Source of the DNA: Pseudoalteromonas sp. MM1
GTDB lineage: Bacteria; Pseudomonadota; Gammaproteobacteria; Enterobacterales; Alteromonadaceae
Direction of reading: 5' to 3'
DNA length: 64,000 nt
NCBI RefSeq assembly: GCF_030296835.1
Contig: NZ_AP027923.1
Span: forward strand, 248,001 to 312,000
The translations under genes were made by a program, and so were the position numbers. Of this stretch, positions 8,830 through 17,564 are shown piece by piece. Under the pieces are notes generated by a model. The model made no database searches. It saw only the letters and a program-made list of their open reading frames with translations, and was not told where the DNA came from. Positions within the stretch are counted from its first letter, which is position 1. Every line of letters begins with the position of its first letter.

Positions 8830-10008
8830 ATGAACCAAGCAGCTACACAGCCAGTGCAAATAAGTAATATATTAGTGAGTATTATTGCACTGTGCTGCGG
8901 CCTTATTGTGGCAAATATTTATTATGCTCAGCCTATCATTGAGTTATTAGCGCCCGATGTTGGCTTAAATGCGCACAGCGCAAGTTTTATTGTGTCGCTT
9001 ACACAAATTGGCTACGCATTGGGACTGTTTTTTTTAGTGCCATTGGCTGATTTAGTTGAAAATAAACGCTTAATGCTCATTACCTTAGCTATAACATTTT
9101 TAAGTTTAATAGGCGTAGGCTTGGCGCAAAGCCCAAGTGTAATGCTGCTATTATGTTTATTAGTTGGGGCAAGCTCTGTATCGGTGCAGGTATTAATACC
9201 GCTTGCTGCGCATTTATCGTCAGATGAAAAACGTGGGCAAGTACTGGGTAATATAATGGCGGGGTTGTTACTGGGTATTTTATTAGCCAGGCCAGTTTCG
9301 AGTTTAATAGCCGATCATTTTGGTTGGCGAGCTGTGTTTTACTTTGCCGCAGCCTGTATGGCATTTATAGCCAGTGTTATTTATTTTGCGATACCAAGCA
9401 GGCAACCGACACAAAATACAACCTACTTTAAGTTATTAAAATCGCTTAAGCAGCTAATAATACAGCAGCCTGTGCTGCGCCAGCGAGCGCTGTATCAGGC
9501 GCTTATGTTTGCCTCTTTTAGCTTATTTTGGACAAGCGTACCCATTGTACTTGCGCGAGAATATGCCCTATCGCAATCACAAATAGCTTTATTTGCTTTA
9601 GTTGGCGCAGCAGGTGCTATAGCAGCCCCTATTGTAGGGCGTTTAGCCGATAAAGGTTATACACACCAGTTATCGTTATTGGCGAAGGTGATTGCCACAG
9701 TGTGTTTTTTACCTAGCTTATTTGAGTTACCCAATGGGATAATAATTTTAGCTTTAACAGGTGTGTTTATTGATTTTGCTGTGCAAGCAAATATGGTGCT
9801 GGGTCAGCGAGTGGTATATTCATTAGAGCCACAAAGCCGAGCTCGCTTAAACGCCATTTACATGACCAGTATTTTTGTAGGCGGGGCGCTTGGCTCGTTA
9901 ATGGCAAGCCCACTATACGAAGCTGGTGGCTGGGAAAGCGTAGCGTTAGTGGCAGTAGGTATGCCTGTTATATCACTAGTAGGCTATTTAATGACAAGTA
10001 GAAAGTAG
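8830..10008 (+). CDS. MFS transporter
   Basis: The 392-residue protein has twelve predicted membrane helices and the layout of the major facilitator superfamily, with the conserved loop between helices 2 and 3 visible as PLADLVENKRLM (about 70-81) and a repeat-half equivalent, GRLADKGYTHQ, near 270. It probably exports a small molecule or drug from the cytoplasm by proton exchange; the substrate is not predictable. It follows the ene-reductase but is separated by a terminator and converges on the rhtA-like gene across a bidirectional terminator. Confidence 0.85.
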   Translation: MNQAATQPVQISNILVSIIALCCGLIVANIYYAQPIIELLAPDVGLNAHSASFIVSLTQIGYALGLFFLVPLADLVENKRLMLITLAITFLSLIGVGLAQSPSVMLLLCLLVGASSVSVQVLIPLAAHLSSDEKRGQVLGNIMAGLLLGILLARPVSSLIADHFGWRAVFYFAAACMAFIASVIYFAIPSRQPTQNTTYFKLLKSLKQLIIQQPVLRQRALYQALMFASFSLFWTSVPIVLAREYALSQSQIALFALVGAAGAIAAPIVGRLADKGYTHQLSLLAKVIATVCFLPSLFELPNGIIILALTGVFIDFAVQANMVLGQRVVYSLEPQSRARLNAIYMTSIFVGGALGSLMASPLYEAGGWESVALVAVGMPVISLVGYLMTSRK

Positions 10009-10040
10009 CGCGATACAGGTTATATAGAATTTGTTATTTA

Positions 10041-10070
10041 AAAGGCCAGCGCAGTTATGTGCTGGCCTTT
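10041..10070. terminator. bidirectional terminator between convergent transporter genes
   Basis: AAAGGCCAGC (10041-10050) pairs perfectly with GCTGGCCTTT (10061-10070). It lies between the MFS gene and the convergent DMT exporter gene and can end both transcripts. Confidence 0.8.
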
Positions 10071-10082
10071 ATATTGAGGCGA

Positions 10083-10940
10083 TTACTGTTTTTTAGCACT
10101 CGAAAATGAGCTACCCACCGAGGCTATAATCACCAATAAAATAGCTAACCATTGCCATAAGGTTAATAACTCGCCAAGTATTATAAAGCCTGCCAAGGCA
10201 GCAAATGCAGGCTCTAAACTTAGCATAATACTAAACCCTTGAGCGGGCATATTGCGCAGGGCAACCATTTCAAGTGTATAGGGCAATGCACTTGATAAAA
10301 TAGCAATGCCAATGCCCAGCGGTATAACACTCCATGTAAACGCACTGCTTTGTAATATGCCGCCATAAGGTACAAGTACAATGGCTGCAACGGTCATACC
10401 CAAAGCGACCGTTGCGCCGCCCGAGCTTTGCGTGCCGGTTTTTTTGCCAAATAAAATATAGGCTGCCCAACAGGCACCGGCACCTAGCGCAAGTACTACG
10501 CCTATTGGGTCTAGGCTTTCTTGACTGCTCATATCGGGCAGTAACAGTAAAATACCCGCAATGGCACACGCCACCCAAAATAAGTCGCGCTTAGCGCGTG
10601 AGCTAAATAACGCCACAGCAAGTGGGCCGGTAAATTCAAGCGCAACACCAATCCCTAAAGGGATACGGTCAATGGCGTAATAAAATAAAATGTTCATTCC
10701 GCCTAGGCTTAAACCGTACACCACAATTGATAACCGATTACCTTTAGCTGGCAGGTGTTTCCACGGTTTAAATATTAAACATAATATAAGTGCAGAAAAG
10801 CCAAGCCTAAGTGCAGTGGTGCCTTCGGGGCCAACAACAGGAAATAACTGCTTAGCAAATGAGGCTCCAGATTGAATGGTGATCATTGCTAAAATTACGC
10901 ACACAAGCGCGAGCAAAAAGTCTTTAGTGGATGATTGCAT
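10083..10940 (-). CDS. rhtA: RhtA-like threonine/homoserine exporter (EamA/DMT superfamily)
   Basis: About 285 residues with ten predicted membrane helices in two EamA repeats. It matches E. coli RhtA along its length as I recall it, including IQSGASFAKQLFP, YGLSLGGMN and ALEFTGPLAVALFSSR. RhtA exports threonine, homoserine and related amino acids. I place the start at the ATG at 10940 because AAGGA lies just before it; an in-frame TTG at 10958 is less likely. The gene is monocistronic, facing the MFS gene. The symbol is given by similarity of the whole chain; the substrate is inferred. Confidence 0.82.
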   Translation of the reverse strand: MQSSTKDFLLALVCVILAMITIQSGASFAKQLFPVVGPEGTTALRLGFSALILCLIFKPWKHLPAKGNRLSIVVYGLSLGGMNILFYYAIDRIPLGIGVALEFTGPLAVALFSSRAKRDLFWVACAIAGILLLLPDMSSQESLDPIGVVLALGAGACWAAYILFGKKTGTQSSGGATVALGMTVAAIVLVPYGGILQSSAFTWSVIPLGIGIAILSSALPYTLEMVALRNMPAQGFSIMLSLEPAFAALAGFIILGELLTLWQWLAILLVIIASVGSSFSSAKKQ

Positions 10941-11110
10941 TGTTTTCCTTGGTAACAATCGCCGAGTTTTGCGCAGTGTATCTGTTTTTTATTGGCTAAG
11001 TAATAGCTTGTAAGGCATACAAATTAAATTTCGGAGGGAGTGACTAATATGTGCGATGAATTTGCGTAACTGCTTATGCATAACCAAATGCAAAAGCTGA
11101 GCGCCTTAAA

Positions 11111-11141
11111 ATAAAAAAGCCAGCGAATAGCTCGCTGGCTT
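11111..11141 (-). terminator. terminator after the GntR-family regulator
   Basis: AAGCCAGCGA (11117-11126) and TCGCTGGCTT (11132-11141) form a perfect 10-bp stem, with a T-run on the minus strand at 11118-11113. Confidence 0.85.
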
Positions 11142-11159
11142 ATCAACGTTTAGGTTGTT

Positions 11160-11909
11160 TTAATGTGTTTTGCTAGCACTTTTAACTAAGCCATCTAAAG
11201 AATATAGGCCACGTTTTTCATCATTTTTACGTTTTATCTCTTCAAGCGCACGCGCTTCTACTGCGTCAAATAATGCATTAATTAAACGGTTAAAGTGTTT
11301 ATGCATTGCGGTACGTGCGGCGCTTGCGTCGTGTGTTTGCAGCGCATTATAAATAGCGGTGTGCTCATCCATTACGCAATCGTTATTGTTTTTACACACG
11401 CTGCCGTAATCAGCCACAATTTGGGAGTTGTTAAGGCGTAAATCCCACAAATTTGCCACCGCATACTCAAGGGCTTTGTTACGTGTAGCACGCGCTATTA
11501 TTTCGTGAAACTCGCGGTCTGCTTGTTCTACATATAAGCCTTTTTCCATGGCTATTAGCGTTTGCTTTAATTGAGCTAGTTCTTCATCGGTGATTGATTG
11601 AGCGGCAAGTGCAGCTATTTCACCTTCAATGAGTGCGCGAGCTTGGGTTAGCTCAAAAGCGCTGATCTCTTTTGTTTTTACAGATGTTTCTTGTTGTTCT
11701 ATTACATAAACGCCTGAGCCGGTTTTAACCTCTACGCGGCCTCGTACTTCTAATGCAATAATAGCTTCACGAATTGTTGGGCGGCTTACGTCAAACATGT
11801 CGGCAAGTTCTCGCTCTGGTGGTAAACGACTCCCAGCAGAAAACTCTCCTTGGTTTATCAAAGCTTCAACTTTATCAACAATGCGCCAAAATAAGCGACG
11901 GTTTCCCAT
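11160..11909 (-). CDS. GntR/FadR-type transcriptional regulator (FCD domain, UxuR/ExuR-like)
   Basis: A 249-residue regulator with an N-terminal winged helix (about 5-75, including SRLPPERELADMFDVSRPT and GSGVYV) and a C-terminal all-helical FCD ligand domain (about 85-230). The pattern resembles the UxuR/ExuR branch that senses hexuronates, but no uronate genes are present, so its ligand and targets are not predictable here. An AAGG element precedes the ATG by 8 bases. It is monocistronic with its own terminator. The upstream 350-base gap probably holds its promoter and perhaps an autoregulatory site. Confidence 0.85.
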   Translation of the reverse strand: MGNRRLFWRIVDKVEALINQGEFSAGSRLPPERELADMFDVSRPTIREAIIALEVRGRVEVKTGSGVYVIEQQETSVKTKEISAFELTQARALIEGEIAALAAQSITDEELAQLKQTLIAMEKGLYVEQADREFHEIIARATRNKALEYAVANLWDLRLNNSQIVADYGSVCKNNNDCVMDEHTAIYNALQTHDASAARTAMHKHFNRLINALFDAVEARALEEIKRKNDEKRGLYSLDGLVKSASKTH

Positions 11910-12256
11910 ATTCTACCTTTATTACCTTAAGGAATAGCGGCTAATAGGCTCAAATAGCCTAAACCTACTGTTATTAGCAGAGGTTACCCCAAAATTCACT
12001 ATTATGTCAAAATTCTAAAGTGATGTAACGGTCATATAATATTATAAATGAGTGTTAACCTTTTTATGTTACCAATTTAGTATAAATTTTAATAATTGGC
12101 TAGCTTGATTGGTCATGTTTTTGTGTGCTAAGTTAACTTTGCTCTTTTATATAAAGGGTAGTTAGGGCACTTTGTTTGGCTTTACCAATAAAAATAAGTA
12201 AGCCGACAATTTTAAATCTGGCCCTAACCTTGATTGCCCACGGATGGGGGTCAACT
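11910..12256. other. intergenic region, no gene seen
   Basis: This 347-base AT-rich stretch lies between the 3' end of the Gfo/Idh gene and the 5' end of the GntR regulator, both on the minus strand. It must contain the regulator promoter. Short frames here lack ribosome binding sites and family resemblance. No strong hairpin with a T-run was found. Confidence 0.4.
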
Positions 12257-13258
12257 TTAGTCCGCTGTAGCGCTATTATCATTAGGGTAAACTACCCCGA
12301 GCTGTTTTCTTGCGGTATCAAGTACGTTCATTACGTCGCGGGCAAGTTGATGTGTATTAACATCTGACTCTAGCTTTTGCGCGTTTATGGTTTGCATAAA
12401 GTGCGCAACTTCGTATTTCATAAAGTGCTCATCAAATTTATCAGAAATAACCTCAACCTCCCCGTTATTAGCAACAAACTCTATGTGTTTTAACTGCGAC
12501 ACGGCATGTATTCGTAAGCGTCCGCGCTCACCTTGTATTTCGGTTATGTTGTCGCCTTGAGAAATTTTAGAGTAGCTAATAACGGCTTGTTTATCATCGT
12601 AATTTAATAATACGTCGCCTGCGCCATCTACGCCTGTATCTAATAACACACCACTGGCACTCACGCGCTGTGGAGCCCCCCAAAGTGCTATAAGTATATA
12701 AAGCGGATAAACGCCTAAGTCGAGTAGAGCGCCATTGGCAAAGTCGGGTAAAAAGGTATTTGGGCGTTCGCCGTTTTTATATTTATCGTAACGTGATGAG
12801 TACTGACTGTATTGACCAATAAACTTACGGGGTTTGCCAATTTTACTAAGCGCATTTTTAAGCCGTGTAAAATTTGGCAAATGCGTGGTCATCATTGCTT
12901 CCATATAGAGGCGTTTATTAGCTTTAGCTGCAGTTAAAATAGCGTCTAGCTCTTGGCTGTTAGCGGCTGAAGGTTTTTCGCCTAATACATGCTTGCCTGC
13001 TTCAAGGCACATTACTGCATATTGTTTGTGTAGGCTATTTGGCGCTGCAATATACACCGCATCAACATGGGGGTTTTGGCATACCTGCTCAATTGAGGTG
13101 AAAATCTCTACATTAGTATTTGGGTGATTAGATAAAAAGGCTTCACCGCTCGATTGCTTGCGTGAGCACACACCATATAAATTAAATGCAGGTAGCGTAT
13201 TTGCTGCGCTTAATAGGGTGTCACTTATAAAATTTGTACCGACAATAACAAAGTTCAT
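12257..13258 (-). CDS. Gfo/Idh/MocA family NAD(P)-dependent oxidoreductase
   Basis: A 333-residue protein with an N-terminal Rossmann domain beginning MNFVIVGTNFIS, in which the usual GxGxxG is modified, followed by the family signature GEKP at 93-96 (Lys95 is the expected catalytic/cofactor residue) and the C-terminal alpha/beta substrate domain, including GALLDLGVYPLY. The family oxidises or reduces sugars, inositols or related diols in the cytoplasm; the substrate here is unknown. It is monocistronic and just downstream of the MITE-like element that ends the AraC gene. Confidence 0.85.
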   Translation of the reverse strand: MNFVIVGTNFISDTLLSAANTLPAFNLYGVCSRKQSSGEAFLSNHPNTNVEIFTSIEQVCQNPHVDAVYIAAPNSLHKQYAVMCLEAGKHVLGEKPSAANSQELDAILTAAKANKRLYMEAMMTTHLPNFTRLKNALSKIGKPRKFIGQYSQYSSRYDKYKNGERPNTFLPDFANGALLDLGVYPLYILIALWGAPQRVSASGVLLDTGVDGAGDVLLNYDDKQAVISYSKISQGDNITEIQGERGRLRIHAVSQLKHIEFVANNGEVEVISDKFDEHFMKYEVAHFMQTINAQKLESDVNTHQLARDVMNVLDTARKQLGVVYPNDNSATAD

Positions 13259-13321
13259 GCCTGCTCCTTAGCTTAAATAATAAGAGCCGCTACTTTAACA
13301 TTTTTTTTGCTCTGTATGCTT

Positions 13322-13589
13322 TAGGGCGTGTTGACCTTTGGTGGTTGAATTTACAGCAGTATGTTTTGTTTTTAGGCAAGGCAGAGCCTATGTAGTGTGG
13401 TTATTCCCCATAAAAAAGCGATAAAGCAGCATAAAGACCAAACATGCGCTGCCCTATGGGTTCTTTCTAGGGACGATTGACTCTTTGTTGCTCCATTTTT
13501 ACTTAGCCCACTAGGTTACAAACCTCGCGCCGCGATTAAATCGCCCCTAGATTGAATAAATTTCAATCCACAAAGTTCGACACGCCCTA
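13322..13589. mobile_element. 268-bp MITE-like element with TA flanks
   Basis: Inverted ends read TAGGGCGTGT at 13322 and ACACGCCCTA to 13589, and similarity continues inward (TTGACCTTTGGTGGTTGAAT against CGAACTTTGTGGATTGAAAT when read from the other end). The GGGCGTGT...ACACGCCC core is flanked by TA on each side, fitting the TA target duplication of IS630-type or IS5/IS427-type transposases. There is no transposase inside. Its right end provides the last 13 codons and stop of the AraC-family gene. Family assignment is inference. Confidence 0.75.
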
Positions 13590-14629
13590 GGAGAACAGCC
13601 AAACCAGCGTTTAACACTTGCGCATAAGGTTGCTTGCTCCTGGTAACCTAAAAGCATTGAAATAGCGCTGATAGAGTATTGTTTTTGAAGCAAGTAATGG
13701 GCTGCTAGCGCGCGTCGAGTGGTGTCTTTGAGTTTTACAAAGCTGGTGTTATGTTTAGCCAACTCACGGTGCAAAGTACGCGGGTGCATATTAAGCGCCT
13801 CGGCAATAGTTTGGTTTGAACATTGGTAAATAGGCAGCATAGGCCTTATTAGTGCACTTACTTGGGCAGGTAATGACTGGCTATGTTCGTTGCGTTTGGC
13901 TAAAAAGTTAAAGGCTGCGTCGGTTTTATTAAGGTTGCTGTGGTTAAGCTTTATTGATAAGTCTGCTTTGTTTATTACAATGCCCGCACTGTTGCGGTGC
14001 TCTATTACTTTACAGCCAAAATAGGTTTGGTATGCGTGTGTATTAGCTGCCAGCTTTTGCGGTAAAAACACAGTGCTTGGCTTGCACTGATTATTACTTA
14101 ATTTTTTAATTATGCTCATGGCTAAACCTAGCGTGAGCTCTATGGCTTGATTTATTTGTGGCAGGGGCCTTAGGTTAAATTCAAACGATAAAAATAAGCT
14201 CTCGTCATTATCTAATGAGTGCGTTGTTAAGCACAGTGCGGGGCTGTGTAAGTGTAAATATTTAACCACCCAGCTAAGCGCCTCTTCTAAATTAGTGCCA
14301 CTTTTAGCGGCTATGGCTATGTGCCCTAAAATATCAAAGTTTTGTTTATTTGCTAGTTTAAGCCCAAAGCTTGGGCAATTAAGTGTGTGGCTGCAGTACT
14401 CTAATAAATTTGCATAGCTCAAATAGGGTAAATATTGGTTTTCAAGGTTATTAAAGTCGACATTGACCTTACAGGTTTCCATTACGCTTGCTGGGTCTGC
14501 GCCAAGCTCTTTAATTAACGAATCTATTGAATATAAAGAGGTGGCACGTATTGGGCTGCTCATACACTGGTGCTGTAAATTAAAGAGGATGTCTAAAAAT
14601 ATCAAGTTTTGTGACGTTAATCTATGCAC
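13547..14629 (-). CDS. AraC-family transcriptional regulator (Arabinose_bd type), C-terminus formed by MITE
   Basis: A 360-residue regulator with an N-terminal ligand domain of the Arabinose_bd/OruR type (about 25-215) and a C-terminal double helix-turn-helix (about 255-350, including MHPRTLHRELAKHN and the YQEQATLCASVKRWFGCSP motif). The chain ends 13 residues after SP, and these residues are encoded by the end of the MITE-like element; the HTH appears complete, so it is probably functional. It is divergent from the GMC oxidoreductase at 14666, the classic layout for a regulator and its target. The inducer is unknown. Leu-Thr-rich residues at the extreme N-terminus may indicate a start a few codons further in. 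Confidence 0.85.
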   Translation of the reverse strand: MHRLTSQNLIFLDILFNLQHQCMSSPIRATSLYSIDSLIKELGADPASVMETCKVNVDFNNLENQYLPYLSYANLLEYCSHTLNCPSFGLKLANKQNFDILGHIAIAAKSGTNLEEALSWVVKYLHLHSPALCLTTHSLDNDESLFLSFEFNLRPLPQINQAIELTLGLAMSIIKKLSNNQCKPSTVFLPQKLAANTHAYQTYFGCKVIEHRNSAGIVINKADLSIKLNHSNLNKTDAAFNFLAKRNEHSQSLPAQVSALIRPMLPIYQCSNQTIAEALNMHPRTLHRELAKHNTSFVKLKDTTRRALAAHYLLQKQYSISAISMLLGYQEQATLCASVKRWFGCSPRACRTLWIEIYSI

Positions 14630-14665
14630 TATAGTGCTTTAATTAGTGACGATTTAAAGGCACCT

Positions 14666-16276
14666 ATGAGTAACCATACGTTTGATTATATTATTATTGG
14701 CGCTGGTAGTGCGGGGTGTGTGCTGGCAGCACGCTTATCAGAAGATGAGCAGATCAGTGTATGTTTAATAGAGTCTGGCGGTAGCGATAAGAGCGCTTTT
14801 ATACAGATGCCGGCGGGTATCGCAGCAAGTGTGCCATATGGCATAAATAGTTGGCATTACAACACAGTACCGCAAAAGGCCCTTAATAACCGATGTGGCT
14901 TTGTGCCGCGTGGCAAAGTACTTGGCGGGTCTAGCTCTACTAATGCCATGGTTTATATACGCGGCAATAAATTCGATTACGATAACTGGGCAAAAAATGG
15001 TAACCCAGGCTGGGACTACAACAGTTTATTACCGTACTTTATAAAAGCCGAAAACAATAAAACGTTTAATAACGCGCTACATGGCACAAAAGGGCCTTTG
15101 CATGTGCAAGAGCTGACTAAGCCAAGTACGGTAAACACTTGCTTTTTAAAAGCGTGTATTGAGCAAGGAATACAGTTAAATGACGATATAAATGGCGCTG
15201 AGCAACATGGAGCGCGGCTTTCGCAGGTTACGCAACATAATGGTGAGCGCTGTAGTGCTGCAAAAGCGTATTTAACACCACACTTAAATAGGCCTAACCT
15301 TAGTGTGTTTACCCACAGCCACGTTAATAAAATTATAATCAAAAATAAGGTTGCCTACGGAGTAGAGCTTGAGCGCGACGGTAAAACCACCACTTTAATG
15401 GCCAAAAAGGAGGTGCTTTTAAGCGCCGGTGCAATTAACTCGCCGCAAGTGTTAATGCTGTCAGGAATTGGCCCTAAAGCGCATTTAGCAGCGCATAACA
15501 TACCACAGGAACATGCACTGGAAGGAGTAGGGGCTAATTTACAAGATCACTTAACCGTGGTGCCTTTGTGTAAAGCAAATACAGCAAAAGGCACCTTTGG
15601 GATAAGTGTAAAAGGGGCTGCAAGTATTATTAAAGGGTGTGCGCAGTGGTTTAGTAAACGCTGTGGGGTATTAACCAGTAATTTTGCTGAGTCACATGCG
15701 TTTATTAATGTGTTGGATAATTCGCCCGCGCCAGATATTCAACTTGAGTTTGTAATCGGGCTGGTGGACGATCATAGCCGCAAGGTTCACCTTGGCCATG
15801 GCTATAGTATTCACAGTAGTATTATGCGCCCAAAAAGCCGAGGGACAATACGGCTTGCCAATAGCAACCCACGCAGTGCGCCGCTTATTGACCCTAATTA
15901 TTTAAGCCACCCAGATGATCTATCGCTTATGCTTGCAGGGCTTAAAAAAGCGCTGCGTATTATGCAAAGCCCCGCCTTTGATAAAATTCGTGGCAACTTT
16001 GTTTACCCGCTCGATGTAAATAACGACGCCCAGCTTATTGAGTTTATTCGCCAAACAGCCGATACCGAATATCACCCTGTTGGCACCTGCAAAATGGGCA
16101 CCGACAACATGGCGGTGGTTAATAACAAGCTACAAGTACACGGGGTAGGAAAGCTAAGGGTTATTGATGCCTCAATTATGCCAACCATAGTAACAGGTAA
16201 TACAAATGCGCCTGTTATTGCTATTGCTGAAAAGGCCGCTGATTTAATTAAATTAAGCTATAAAACGGGGTTATAA
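14666..16276 (+). CDS. GMC family FAD-dependent oxidoreductase (alcohol/choline dehydrogenase-like)
   Basis: About 536 residues with an N-terminal FAD-binding GAGSAG (12-17), the GMC signature PRGKVLGGSSSTNAM near 80-95, the second signature SAGAINSPQVLMLSGIGP near 250, and the C-terminal active-site region with His in YHPVGTCKMG and Asn in GNTNAP. It oxidises an alcohol group to aldehyde with FAD. I chose the ATG at 14666, which has AAAGG nearby; the ATG at 14624 would overlap the divergent regulator's start. Probably controlled by the adjacent AraC regulator. Choline, aliphatic alcohols and polyethylene glycols are all possible substrates; no betaine genes are nearby. Confidence 0.9.
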   Translation: MSNHTFDYIIIGAGSAGCVLAARLSEDEQISVCLIESGGSDKSAFIQMPAGIAASVPYGINSWHYNTVPQKALNNRCGFVPRGKVLGGSSSTNAMVYIRGNKFDYDNWAKNGNPGWDYNSLLPYFIKAENNKTFNNALHGTKGPLHVQELTKPSTVNTCFLKACIEQGIQLNDDINGAEQHGARLSQVTQHNGERCSAAKAYLTPHLNRPNLSVFTHSHVNKIIIKNKVAYGVELERDGKTTTLMAKKEVLLSAGAINSPQVLMLSGIGPKAHLAAHNIPQEHALEGVGANLQDHLTVVPLCKANTAKGTFGISVKGAASIIKGCAQWFSKRCGVLTSNFAESHAFINVLDNSPAPDIQLEFVIGLVDDHSRKVHLGHGYSIHSSIMRPKSRGTIRLANSNPRSAPLIDPNYLSHPDDLSLMLAGLKKALRIMQSPAFDKIRGNFVYPLDVNNDAQLIEFIRQTADTEYHPVGTCKMGTDNMAVVNNKLQVHGVGKLRVIDASIMPTIVTGNTNAPVIAIAEKAADLIKLSYKTGL

Positions 16277-17095
16277 AGTGTGGCTGTAAAAGTCAGTAAG
16301 CCACGCCTGCCAGTCATCTTCTAGTTTAAGCATTTGTTGGTGCTTTTTAGCGTTAAGGTGTTTGTTTTCATCTTCGGTGGCAATAAAAGGGCCTACCCGA
16401 CAAAGCGAGCAGTGATCTTCACCTAAATACGCAGGCTTTGTAAGGTGAGCGCTTAGTTCGTTTGTGTGTAACGAGATTACTTTAGGACTAAACACATAAG
16501 TGATGCCGCTGGTGTCTTTTACATGTTTATCACGGTCTACATTTCTTATTTTGTAGCCATCAAATTGGTTTATATCAAAAGGCATTTGGCCCGTGTATTT
16601 AGCCTCAAGGCCAACACTTAAGCTGCCTTCAATATTCCACTCGCGGTAGGGCTTTACATCTTTTGAGGTGATGTAGCAAAGCATAGGCCCGCTTTTGTCG
16701 AGCGCATAATTGTTAGCATATTTAATAAATTGATGAAGTAACGCACGATTAAGTACGTTCATGCTGGTTTTTTGGGTGTTGCTTTCAAATGCTTCGCGCC
16801 CTACAAAGGCAGGTATAAGCGGAAACTGAAAAATAACTACATCAAAGCTGTGTTGGTGGGCGGCTAATTTTTGCCAACACGAAGGATTAGTTACATCAAA
16901 GCTATTAATAACCTCAACATTACATTTTTTTAAGCTATTGAGCGCATTATGTTGGTATTTTTGCTCTATGATTTTGGCGCTATCATAGGTAGATGCGACT
17001 AACTTTGCCGGTTTTATATGGTTAACCACCGCATGTGAGAACGATAGATCGCCATCGCCTACGGTGAGAATTCGCCAATTAGGATTTAAATACAT
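16271..17095 (-). CDS. BMT5-like Rossmann methyltransferase with C-terminal U1-type zinc finger
   Basis: A 274-residue protein whose N-terminal part begins with a SAM-binding loop, VGDGDLSFS (12-20), the hallmark of the BMT5-like (DUF2431) domain known from eukaryotic 25S rRNA uridine-N3 methyltransferases. It continues with FQFPLIPAF (about 90-98), where the family usually has an F-x-FPH-type motif. The C-terminus carries Cys229-x2-Cys232-x13-His246-x5-His252 followed by QQML, the spacing of U1/matrin C2H2 fingers that bind RNA. RNA methylation is inferred. It starts three bases after the 132-residue membrane gene and overlaps the convergent GMC gene by 6 bases. Confidence 0.75.
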   Translation of the reverse strand: MYLNPNWRILTVGDGDLSFSHAVVNHIKPAKLVASTYDSAKIIEQKYQHNALNSLKKCNVEVINSFDVTNPSCWQKLAAHQHSFDVVIFQFPLIPAFVGREAFESNTQKTSMNVLNRALLHQFIKYANNYALDKSGPMLCYITSKDVKPYREWNIEGSLSVGLEAKYTGQMPFDINQFDGYKIRNVDRDKHVKDTSGITYVFSPKVISLHTNELSAHLTKPAYLGEDHCSLCRVGPFIATEDENKHLNAKKHQQMLKLEDDWQAWLTDFYSHTL

Positions 17096-17098
17096 AGC

Positions 17099-17497
17099 TT
17101 AATTAGGTGTGTGAGAGTTTTGATCTGAACTTTGCGTGTTTTGTGCTGTATTAGCACCATGCAAACGATGAAACGCAAGGCGTGTTTTGAGCCCTTCAAT
17201 GGCTATTTGTTTTAAAATTAGATTAAAGGTAATTAAAATAGCAAACACAATATGAACAGGGCCATGTGTAAAACCTGCTTCGGGGTTATAAAGCGTAAGC
17301 CCAAACAGCATAAATAACACAACTAACAGTATTTCTATTAATTGATTTGAGTAAAAGCTGAGCCGGCCTTCATTTTTGTGATCTTTTTTAATGCTAATAG
17401 CGCAAAAAAACGGAATAACTTTAATTTTAAAAGCGGCGTTTTTTTCTACGTAGTTTTCGCCAAGCTCGTTGAGCTGCTGGCGTAGTGTATCAATCAT
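17099..17497 (-). CDS. small membrane protein of unknown family
   Basis: A 132-residue protein with an amphipathic N-terminal helix, two predicted membrane segments (about 50-68 and 80-98) and a basic, polar C-terminal tail. It has no recognised domain. It is tightly followed by the BMT5-like gene (3-base gap), so the two are probably cotranscribed and translationally linked. The start ATG at 17497 is preceded by AAGGACGCACC, an acceptable ribosome binding site. Confidence 0.65.
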   Translation of the reverse strand: MIDTLRQQLNELGENYVEKNAAFKIKVIPFFCAISIKKDHKNEGRLSFYSNQLIEILLVVLFMLFGLTLYNPEAGFTHGPVHIVFAILITFNLILKQIAIEGLKTRLAFHRLHGANTAQNTQSSDQNSHTPN

Positions 17498-17564
17498 GGT
17501 GCGTCCTTAAATAGCAGTGCGCGGATGTTACACTATTACGCCTAGTAGGTTAAGCAGCGCAAGG

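Noticed and set aside
12176..12367. 63-codon frame on the + strand overlapping the Gfo/Idh 3' end
   Set aside because: No ribosome binding site or family match, and its second half is antisense to a real gene.
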